Made by a program: the position numbers and the translations under genes
Origin: Pseudomonas sp. 5P_3.1_Bac2
GTDB lineage: Bacteria; Pseudomonadota; Gammaproteobacteria; Pseudomonadales; Pseudomonadaceae
DNA length: 64,000 bases
Assembly: GCF_025465995.1 (NCBI RefSeq)
Contig: NZ_JANLNY010000027.1
Coordinates: forward strand, 85,679-149,678
Direction: 5' to 3'
Shown: piece after piece, positions 41,883 to 48,849 of the stretch
Layout: the number at the start of each line of letters is the position of its first letter
Numbering within the stretch: the first letter of the stretch is position 1
The notes under the pieces: model-generated
The model's database searches: none
What the model was told of the DNA's origin: nothing
Seen by the model: the letters and a program-made list of their open reading frames with translations, nothing else

Positions 41883-43861
41883 GCCGACAGCCCCTCGATC
41901 ATCTGCTTGATGCGGTCGGTACAGGCCTTCAGATCACGGTCGATCTCTTCCAGCGGGCGCGGCGGCTGGAACACGTAGAAGTGGCGGTTGAAGGGGATCT
42001 CGAAGCCAACCACACCGACTTCGCCATCCTGCACATCGGTCTTGCTTTCGTCGATCCAAGCATCCGGCACATGGGGTTTCACTTCGCGCACGAAGTAGTC
42101 GTACACCGATTCGCCCAGCGGAACATTCTCGTTATCGCGCAGGCCGGCATCAGCTTCCGGCTGGCCTTTGACCATGCAGATATCCGCCTCGGGGTCGCGC
42201 TCACTCAAGCCGTTGAGGATGGCCTTCAGCTCGGGCGCGCTAGGGGATACATCGTGGGCGCTGAGCGCCTTCTTCAGCAGTTTGCTGAACTGCTCGCGGT
42301 TGCGGTGTAGCTGGCTTTCGTCCATCGACTGCAGCGCTTCGATCAAGCGCTGGCGGGCCGGGGCTTCCAGCTTCGCGATGGCTTTTTCTTCCAGCACCTT
42401 TTCAATGCGCTGGCTACTTACCTGGAAGTTCAGGCGCAGCGGACGCTCGACCGTGATGCGTCGGTAGCCGAAGGCTTCGACGGGGAAGATTTTGCTCTGT
42501 GGGGTTTCCTCAAAGCGGCCATACAAGCGCACCAACTCGTCGATCTGCTCCTCGGTGAGGTACTGGCGCTTGCTGCCCAGCGACTTGCGCATCTTGGCAA
42601 AGTGCTGGCTGCCATCAATCAACTGCACCTTGCCTTTGCGGGCGGCGGTCTTATTGTTACTCAGCACCCACACATAGGTGGCGATACCGGTGTTGTAGAA
42701 CATATCGGTGGGCAGCGCGATGATGGCTTCGACCATATCGTTCTGCAGCAGGTAGCGGCGAATCTCCGACTCACCGGAACCTGCGCCACCCGTAAACAGC
42801 GGCGAGCCGTTGAGGATGATGCCGATGCGCGAGCCACCTTCACGCGGGTCACGCATCTTGCTGACCAAGTGCAACAGGAACAGCAGCGAGCCATCAGACA
42901 CACGCGGCAGGCCTGGCCCGAAACGGCCGTTGAAGCCCTTGTCGGTGTGCTCATCGGTGATCTGCCTTTGTACCTTCTTCCATTCCACGCCAAACGGCGG
43001 ATTGCTGAGCATAAAGTCGAAGCGGTGCTCAGGGCCGGCCAGTTGGTCGTTGGACAGGGTGTTGCCCAGCTTGATGTTGGAAACGTCCTGCCCCTTGATC
43101 AGCATGTCCGCCTTGCAGATGGCAAATGATTCGGGGTTCAGCTCCTGGCCGTGCAAAGACACCGTGACCTGTTGGCTGATGGACTGGATGTACTCGTCGC
43201 CCTCGGAGAGGAAACCGCCCGTGCCGGCAGTCGGGTCGTAGATGGTGACGATGCTGTTGGGCTTGAGCTTGTCGTCCTGCCCGGTGATCACCAACGAGGT
43301 GGTCAGGTGCACGATATCGCGCGGGGTGAAGTGTTCTCCGGCGGTTTCGTTAGAGCTTTCCGCGAACTTGCGGATCAGCTCTTCGAAGATGATGCCCATG
43401 CCACGATTGCTGATGTCTGCAGGGCTTAGCGGCGCTACGGCAAAACGCTGAACGACCTGATATAGCAAATTGGCAGCGGAAAGCTGTTGAACGAAGTTCT
43501 CAAACTCAAAGTGTTCGAAAATCTCCCGAGCTTCTTTACTGAACGACTGCACATAGCTCATCAGGTCAGCGGCTGTTTGCGTATCGGACAAGGTTTCTAA
43601 GGTGAGCTTGGAGGCGTTGTAAAAGTCATGGCCTGAGGCGCGCAGCAAGAAGCGCTCACGCACCAGATCAGGCCGGCCTTCCTGCGCGTAATGCTCACGG
43701 ATCACGGCTTCTTTAGTCGGCGCCAGCACACACTCCATACGACGCAACAAGGTGAACGGCAGGATGATGCGGCCATACTGAGATTGCTTGAAGTCACCGC
43801 GTAGCAGATCGGCAATCGACCAAAGGAAAGCGGCCGTCTGGGAATGATTTTCCGTGTTCAC
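41879..43861 (-). CDS. hsdM: Type I restriction enzyme, M subunit
   Basis: An N6-adenine methyltransferase of about 660 residues. SAM motif YDPTAGTGGFLSEG and catalytic NPPF (MLSNPPFGVEW) are intact; the N-terminal helical region (FLWSIADLLRGDFKQSQYGRIILPFTLLRRMECVLAPTK) is the HsdM_N domain. A C-terminal extension after about residue 500 contains coiled-coil segments. GTG 43861 is preferred (AAGGA about nine bases upstream); the frame is open to 43888. It is the first gene of the hsdM-hsdS-hsdR-mrr operon. Confidence 0.95.
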   Translation of the reverse strand: MNTENHSQTAAFLWSIADLLRGDFKQSQYGRIILPFTLLRRMECVLAPTKEAVIREHYAQEGRPDLVRERFLLRASGHDFYNASKLTLETLSDTQTAADLMSYVQSFSKEAREIFEHFEFENFVQQLSAANLLYQVVQRFAVAPLSPADISNRGMGIIFEELIRKFAESSNETAGEHFTPRDIVHLTTSLVITGQDDKLKPNSIVTIYDPTAGTGGFLSEGDEYIQSISQQVTVSLHGQELNPESFAICKADMLIKGQDVSNIKLGNTLSNDQLAGPEHRFDFMLSNPPFGVEWKKVQRQITDEHTDKGFNGRFGPGLPRVSDGSLLFLLHLVSKMRDPREGGSRIGIILNGSPLFTGGAGSGESEIRRYLLQNDMVEAIIALPTDMFYNTGIATYVWVLSNNKTAARKGKVQLIDGSQHFAKMRKSLGSKRQYLTEEQIDELVRLYGRFEETPQSKIFPVEAFGYRRITVERPLRLNFQVSSQRIEKVLEEKAIAKLEAPARQRLIEALQSMDESQLHRNREQFSKLLKKALSAHDVSPSAPELKAILNGLSERDPEADICMVKGQPEADAGLRDNENVPLGESVYDYFVREVKPHVPDAWIDESKTDVQDGEVGVVGFEIPFNRHFYVFQPPRPLEEIDRDLKACTDRIKQMIEGLSA

Positions 43862-44460
43862 GCAATAGGTTCCTTGGAGTACATGCAAAAAACCGCCAGC
43901 TTAACCTGTGGGGCTGGCTATGTGTGAGAGGCCCACGAGGACATATCATCACTTGGCTTCCTACACTCCAAAGCACTAAACCCAGTTTACCCCTGCAACC
44001 GATGGTGATCAGACGTCGGTCAGGTTCAAGTCACTAAGGTATCTATACCAGCCCAACTATTCCCCCGTCTCGCCTTGCGACCGTAACCAAGCGCTTAGCT
44101 TTCATAAGTCCTTTCTGAGAGGGAATAGCGCTCATATTCTTGTCTATAGAAAGAGAAGAAGGAATCACGCGCGAAGGAATGAGGGAACAAGTGAGGGGAC
44201 AAATTGAAAATTCCGAGCAAAGTTCCGCTTACGGACCTTTCAGGAATTAAAACGCCTGTTTGTGTTTTTTTCCGTGCTTGTGTGATCGGCGTCCGCTCGG
44301 GAGTATGGCGCTCAAGACCTGACGAAACGGAGATAGCTCAGAAAACCTAATGTTTCCAGCGCCTGAACTACCGCCTGCAATCAGCCTATGCCCCTGAAAA
44401 TTCCTCGCGCGCACCATTCACCTATGCCAGCAAGTGACATGACAAATCTTGCAAGCCACT
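43862..44460. other. Region upstream of hsdM
   Basis: About 600 bp without a gene I can support. It should contain the hsdM promoter (minus strand) and the 3' end of the gene at 44461-44808. Composition is AT-richer than the chromosome. No convincing promoter or repeat was picked out. Confidence 0.4.
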
Positions 44461-44808
44461 TCACATGCCTTTTGAAGACATTGCGGCGATCCCTGCATGA
44501 GTTGGTTCAGCAGGATTTGGAAGCAGTGTCTTGATGGCTTGTAGCTCGTTAACACTGAGGCAGGCACCAGTCGCAGCAATACGCTCCCCCCACCCTTGAC
44601 CTGACAGCTCTTCGCCCTTTCTAACCAAATAACCAAATCGCTTATATACATCGCGTAGATCATCGAGCATATCAGGATAGACAGGCCCGCCAGTAAACCG
44701 GATTGTCAGTCGTCCAAGCGATGAGCGCCTGATGACATACCTGGGTAACACAGGTGCGCACCGGCGATCTCGCCACCATAGTCTCAGCCACTGTTCTATA
44801 AAAAGCAT
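44461..44808 (-). CDS. Unknown protein divergent from the XRE regulator
   Basis: A 115-residue protein starting MLFIEQWLRLWWRDRRCAP, with a Trp/Arg-rich N-terminus and a central PVYPDMLDDLRDVYKRFGYLV. ATG 44808 has AAGGA eight to nine bases upstream. It is read divergently from the XRE gene at 44909, with an 8-bp palindrome between them. No family recognised; a toxin or partner regulated by the XRE protein is a guess. Confidence 0.55.
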   Translation of the reverse strand: MLFIEQWLRLWWRDRRCAPVLPRYVIRRSSLGRLTIRFTGGPVYPDMLDDLRDVYKRFGYLVRKGEELSGQGWGERIAATGACLSVNELQAIKTLLPNPAEPTHAGIAAMSSKGM

Positions 44809-44856
44809 GTGTCATTCCTTCCTGAGGAGCACATGCTAGCAATAACCCGATTTGGG

Positions 44857-44877
44857 ATAAACCTATTTTAGGTTTAT
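44857..44877. promoter_or_regulatory. Operator-like palindrome between divergent genes
   Basis: Perfect inverted repeat ATAAACCT / AGGTTTAT with a five-base AT spacer, in the 100-bp gap between 44808 and 44909. It is a likely binding site for the adjacent XRE regulator. Confidence 0.55.
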
Positions 44878-44908
44878 TTAAATTACCGGCCCAATTCCGG
44901 TACCCCCA

Positions 44909-45154
44909 ATGAAGACCATCCATTCCGCGCCCTATCAACGATTACTGGAGCTGTTGATAGGAGCACGCAGAGACGCGAAGATGACCCAACAGGATCTCTC
45001 TGCCACGTTAAGACGACCGCAATCCTATGTGTCCAAGTACGAAAGGGGCGAACGCCGTCTCGATGTATTGGAGTTTCTGGAGGTTGCTCGTCAGCTCAAT
45101 ACGGACCCGTATCGGCTGCTGCAAGAAATCGAACCTCTACTCGAAAATAAATAG
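44909..45154 (+). CDS. XRE family transcriptional regulator
   Basis: An 81-residue helix-turn-helix protein: LLIGARRDAKMTQQDLSATLRRPQSYVSKYERGERRLDVLEFLEVARQLN is a textbook HTH_XRE domain that fills most of the protein. It probably controls itself and the divergent gene through the palindrome at 44857-44877. It lies just inside the right end of element 1, 120 bp from attR. Confidence 0.9.
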   Translation: MKTIHSAPYQRLLELLIGARRDAKMTQQDLSATLRRPQSYVSKYERGERRLDVLEFLEVARQLNTDPYRLLQEIEPLLENK

Positions 45155-45201
45155 CTGTGAGATGTCAGCATCGACTGTAGACACACCGCAGCGCGGTGGA
45201 T

Positions 45202-45221
45202 CTTGTATCCCTATGTGTATC
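45202..45221. promoter_or_regulatory. Candidate integrase arm-type sites near attR
   Basis: TGTATCCCT (45202) and TGTATCCCA (45213), spaced 11 bp, the same motif as in the attL-proximal cluster at 30383-30467. Confidence 0.45.
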
Positions 45222-45274
45222 CCAGGTTTTATAAAAACCACAAACACACTGATTTCACTGATTAATATCGATCA

Positions 45275-45301
45275 GTTCAAATGCCCCCGGCCCACCAAAT
45301 G
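45275..45301. repeat. attR: imperfect copy of the ssrA 3' end
   Basis: GTTCAAATGCCCCC then GGCCCACCAAATG, matching the T-arm/acceptor end of ssrA with one substitution and one missing base. No tRNA-like upstream part is present, so it is a recombination scar rather than a gene. It may serve as attL for the integrase gene that follows. Confidence 0.75.
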
Positions 45302-45321
45302 TTCTTCCCAGGAAGTCCCAT

Positions 45322-45365
45322 AAAAGCCGTAAAGCCCAGAGAAATCAAAGCTTTACGGCTTTTTT
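45322..45365. terminator. Terminator-like hairpin next to attR
   Basis: AAAAGCCGTAAAG / CTTTACGGCTTTT, 13-bp stem with a 16-base loop, T-run on the plus strand and A-run at the other side. Confidence 0.65.
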
Positions 45366-45470
45366 GTCGCCCGCGTTTTCCCAGGTAATCCCAGAACATC
45401 CCATGGTTGACGGGGGCACTAACGGGGGCATAAAACGCCCATCAAGTCGCCCTTGAGAGGATGTGCCCCC

Positions 45471-46700
45471 ATGCCCCTGAAAGATATCAACTGCCGAAAT
45501 GCTAAGCCGCAGGACAAGACCTATCGCCTGTACGACGAGCAAGGTCTGTACATTGAAGTGCAACCCAACGGGGGGCGGTACTGGAGGCTGAAATATCGTT
45601 TTCTAGGAAAAGAAAAACGCATGGCCTTTGGCGTCTATCCCGAAGTCGGATTGCTGGACGCACGGAGGAAGCGCGACGAAGCTCGAGCGCAATTAGCAGC
45701 GGGGCATGACCCTTCTCTCCAGAAGCGAATGGCTAAAGCAGTCAGCCAGTTTGATCACCAACACACGTTTGAGTCGGTCGCTTTGCACTGGCTCGCCGTT
45801 CGCGAATCATCTTGGGATCCCGAGTACACCCGCACCGTGAAACAAAGGCTTGAGCTCAACGCTTATCCTTGGCTGGGGAAGCTTCCCATCAGCAGTATTT
45901 CAACCCCCTTATTGGTCGAGAATCTTCAGCGAATCGTCAAGCGTGGCGCAGCCGAAACGGCGCGTCGTGTAGCGCAGATTTATAAACAAATCTTCGAGTT
46001 TGCTGAAGCTGCAGGGATCACTCCCTCACACCAGATTGGAAATCTGTCCAGGACGCTCCCGGCCAAACGCGTAAAACATTTCGCTGCGGTGACTGATCCT
46101 AAAAAGCTCGGCGCGCTTCTGAATGTGATGGATAACTACAGCGGAACCTTTCCCGTTTGTTGTGCGCTCAAGTTGGCTCCACTTCTGTTCTGTAGACCTG
46201 GCGATTTACGGCATATGGAATGGAGTGAACTCGATCTCGAAGCCGGCGAATGGCTGATACCTGGCGCAAAAATGAAAGGACTTACCGTCAACAAGCATGA
46301 CAGAGCAGACCATCTCGTCCCGCTTAGTGAGCAAGCGATAGCAGTGCTAAAAGAGCTGAAGCCGTTAACGGATAGGCACCAATATGTTTTCCCTTCGGCA
46401 CGGGGAGGGAACCGCCCAATGTCGAACAATGCTCTCCTTGCTGCTTTACGTCGGATGGGCATCAGCGGAGACGAGATGACCGGCCACGGATTCCGCGCAT
46501 CGGCCCGCACCATTGGGGCCGAGGTCCTCGAACTTCGACATGATTTGCTTGAGCACCAACTGGCACACTCCGTGAGAAATCCGCTCGGGCGGGCGTATGA
46601 CAGGACCACCTTTTTGAAAGAGCGCCGAGAAATGATGCAAGTCTGGGCGAACTACCTCGACACCATCAAAGCAAACGCGACCAGGGAGAACCTAGCCTGA
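45471..46700 (+). CDS. Second tyrosine recombinase / integrase
   Basis: A P4-type integrase of about 409 residues with an N-terminal DUF4102 domain (MPLKDINCRNAKPQDKTYRLYDEQGLYIEVQPNGG...RFLGKEKRMAFGVYPEVGL). Catalytic residues: Arg in FCRPGDLRHMEW, His-x-x-Arg in TGHGFRASART, His in HQLAHSV, Tyr in AYDRTTFL. It is distinct from the first integrase. It lies 170 bp after attR, so it is probably the integrase of a second element inserted in tandem. ATG 45471 is chosen by homology; the frame is open to a TTG at 45453. Confidence 0.93.
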   Translation: MPLKDINCRNAKPQDKTYRLYDEQGLYIEVQPNGGRYWRLKYRFLGKEKRMAFGVYPEVGLLDARRKRDEARAQLAAGHDPSLQKRMAKAVSQFDHQHTFESVALHWLAVRESSWDPEYTRTVKQRLELNAYPWLGKLPISSISTPLLVENLQRIVKRGAAETARRVAQIYKQIFEFAEAAGITPSHQIGNLSRTLPAKRVKHFAAVTDPKKLGALLNVMDNYSGTFPVCCALKLAPLLFCRPGDLRHMEWSELDLEAGEWLIPGAKMKGLTVNKHDRADHLVPLSEQAIAVLKELKPLTDRHQYVFPSARGGNRPMSNNALLAALRRMGISGDEMTGHGFRASARTIGAEVLELRHDLLEHQLAHSVRNPLGRAYDRTTFLKERREMMQVWANYLDTIKANATRENLA

Positions 46701-47098
46701 AAGAATAATTTATATCTGCCAGTTGCAATCGCAGGCCTAGTACTGGTAAAAATTGGTACCCCACGGGAGGTCTTAGGACACCGTGGGACCGCCGAACAGG
46801 CACTCAAACTTCCAATCTGAACTTCCAGATCGGATAGCACTAGCGCAACGGCTAGCTGCAACCTCAAAGCGACAGTGACGCCACAAATCCGTCCTGTATC
46901 TGTTAGATCTCCTCAAATCTAATTCCTAAAACCTGCGTGAGTCATGCCCTGACTTTCTGCTGGCCATAACCTCAGGCCCTGCGCGAAGAGCTGTTTAGAC
47001 ACTCTACTTCCGCGCAAAAACCTGAGCTGCCAACTCACTATCACTCAACGCTTTTACCCACGAGGACGGTGGAAGCGCTGTTGCGTGAGATACACAGC
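46701..47098. other. Gap between second integrase and AlpA-like gene
   Basis: About 400 bp without a supportable gene; the minus-strand open frame at 46652-46867 overlaps the integrase and has no family features. Probably regulatory. Confidence 0.35.
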
Positions 47099-47344
47099 AT
47101 GACAATACGTAGTAATGATCATCTGGATCTCGGGGTCGAAAAACGTTTCCTCCGCCTTCCCGAGGTCGAATTTGTAGTTGGGAAAAAACGCTCCTCGATT
47201 TACCGAGCTATCTCCGAGGGTAAATTCCCCGCGCCCTACGAGCTGGGCAGCAGCAGGTCAGTCGGCTGGCTGAGCACCGATATATCTGCCTGGATCCTCA
47301 GCCGAACGCGTGTGCAGCTTCGTGGGTGCTCCCACAATGGCTGA
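47099..47344 (+). CDS. AlpA-like helix-turn-helix regulator
   Basis: An 81-residue protein with the AlpA/MerR-like HTH: FLRLPEVEFVVGKKRSSIYRAISEGKFPAPYELGSSRSVGWLSTDISAWI. ATG 47099 is chosen; GTG 47069 in frame is close to a GAGGA site and cannot be excluded. Its stop overlaps the start of the replication initiator gene, so the two form an operon. Confidence 0.85.
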   Translation: MTIRSNDHLDLGVEKRFLRLPEVEFVVGKKRSSIYRAISEGKFPAPYELGSSRSVGWLSTDISAWILSRTRVQLRGCSHNG

Positions 47345-48347
47345 GGCTCCAATATCAACCTGTGCCGAACTAGAAAACCTAAGTGCATCTACCCACCCGG
47401 TGCGCGGATGCGTCGCTAAAATCGAGGCGATGAAAGCAAAGGCACTGGCCATGCCTCGAGCCGCAGAACCGAGCGCCACGGTTGTGGGAAGTACATCGCG
47501 CTCACTCCCACTTTGGCCTAATACCGATCGGGGAGTACCTAACATCGCATTACGCTCGGCGTTGTTCGGGGCAATTGCAAAGGGGGCACGGAGCTGCTTC
47601 GAGCGGGAAAATATTCCCGCTCAGAAAAACATCACGATCAGTTACACCGGCGCACAACTTGATCAGGGCGATCTGGACGTATGGCTGACCGTACTGCATT
47701 TGGCGAAAAATCAGCCCATCGATCAGGAATGCACCATTACCGCTTATGAGTTGTTGCAGCTGCTGCAATTAACGGACACCGGCGCAAATCGTAAAACACT
47801 CATCAGTCGCCTTAGCCGGCTGAGTGCCTGTGCGCTCGAGGTTCAGGCCGGACCACTGATTCATTTTGAGGGAAGTCTGATCAACAAATTTTCCCGTGAT
47901 GAATACAGCCGCCAGCTCATAATTCGCCTTAACCCTGGTCTACACAAAATGTTCGCACACGACCAGTTCACCCAAATTCACTGGGGAGTTCGGCAAACAC
48001 TAAATGGTCATTATTTAGCCCAATGGCTACACGCCTTCTACTCGAGCCATGCAGCCCCGTTTCCACTGAAGATTGAAACTCTCCATAGGTTGTCCGGCAG
48101 CAAAACCACCGATCAATCGAAATTTCGCCAGCTACTTCACAAAGCATTGGACGCCTTGAGCCGGTCGAGCACCGATCATGGGCAACCGTTCAGTTATTGC
48201 ATGGAAGGCAATCTGGTAAAGATCGAAAAAACTCCGAGTAAAGCGCAACGCCGCCACCTGAATAAGCGCCAGGATGGGAAAAAAATACCGTTATTGCAGG
48301 CGGGAGATACCGTCGCAGCAGGTATGGGGTACCGTCATAGTAGGTAG
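47337..48347 (+). CDS. TrfA-like plasmid replication initiator
   Basis: About 336 residues. From about residue 65 it follows the TrfA family: LRSALFGAIAKGARSCFERENIPAQKNITISYTGAQLDQGDLDVWLTVLHLAK, ITAYELLQLLQLTDTGANRKTLISRLSRL, and GVRQTLNGHYLAQWLHAFYSSH. TrfA binds iterons at oriV of IncP-type replicons. Its presence suggests the element can replicate after excision, or once was a plasmid. ATG 47337 overlaps the upstream stop; the N-terminal ~60 residues are low-complexity and not conserved. Confidence 0.87.
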   Translation: MAEAPISTCAELENLSASTHPVRGCVAKIEAMKAKALAMPRAAEPSATVVGSTSRSLPLWPNTDRGVPNIALRSALFGAIAKGARSCFERENIPAQKNITISYTGAQLDQGDLDVWLTVLHLAKNQPIDQECTITAYELLQLLQLTDTGANRKTLISRLSRLSACALEVQAGPLIHFEGSLINKFSRDEYSRQLIIRLNPGLHKMFAHDQFTQIHWGVRQTLNGHYLAQWLHAFYSSHAAPFPLKIETLHRLSGSKTTDQSKFRQLLHKALDALSRSSTDHGQPFSYCMEGNLVKIEKTPSKAQRRHLNKRQDGKKIPLLQAGDTVAAGMGYRHSR

Positions 48348-48849
48348 CCCTTACCGTTGTAGCGAGCCACCTACCCTCTGACTATCTGACTCGAAACCCA
48401 GCAATGCCCTAGGTCCGGGGAGTTAGTCACCGGCTGCTAATCCTCCCTAATCCAAATCTAATCCATCTGGAGGAAAGTGAACCGGATATATGATCGCGTC
48501 AGCTTGCGGCCGATTTTGTTGAAAAACTAGGTGTCCGGCAGAGTCGCTTGTTAGTTGCCTGAAAAACGTCCAAATCGAGCGTTGCTACGTGAAATCTAGA
48601 GCAACTCGGCCACCACAAAGAATCAGATTTCAGCGTCAGCCACGTACTTTCGATAGCCGAAATCGCCAAGGGAGTTTTTCAACAGAATCGGCCAGAAGAG
48701 GACAATCGGCCACGCCTGCCCTAGGCTCTGGCTCTGGCTCTGGCTCAATTTAATTTGTGAAAAGATGAATTGGAAGCTGATGTCCATTCGGGTGAAACAG
48801 CACATAGGGTAGGCTTACTGAGTAGAGCAGCCATTTGCGCAACGTATAG
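48348..48849. other. Intergenic region with a 21-bp inverted repeat
   Basis: No gene supported. A 21-bp inverted repeat with one mismatch lies at 48508-48528 (GGCCGATTTTGTTGAAAAAC...) and 48673-48693. A hexamer GGCTCT is repeated about four times at 48724-48746. The first part (48348-48500) shows nothing recognisable. It should also hold the promoter for the 1712-residue gene. Confidence 0.5.
48508..48693. repeat. 186-bp segment with 21-bp terminal inverted repeats
   Basis: GGCCGATTnTGTTGAAAAACT occurs at 48508-48528 and, in reverse complement, at 48673-48693 with one difference (T versus C at position 9). The inside shows no gene. The sequence TGTTGAAAAA is typical of ends of some pseudomonad insertion sequences, so a MITE or a solo end pair is possible. 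No target duplication was identified. Confidence 0.45.

Larger units (their letters stand above)
30279..45301. mobile_element. Integrative element 1 (ssrA-integrated genomic island)
   Basis: About 15 kb bounded by the 3' end of ssrA (attL, 30279-30306) and an imperfect copy (attR, 45275-45301). It carries a tyrosine integrase at the left end, a replication-type operon (AlpA, microORFs, primase) and a restriction operon. TGTATCC-type motifs flank both ends, as expected for arm sites. The plan is that of P4-like/satellite integrative elements. Whether it still excises is unknown, since the two core copies differ by a substitution and a one-base gap. Confidence 0.75.

Noticed and set aside
45275..45301. 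A second tRNA-like or tmRNA gene
   Set aside because: Only the 3' acceptor/T-arm portion is present, with no upstream structure; it is an attachment-site scar.
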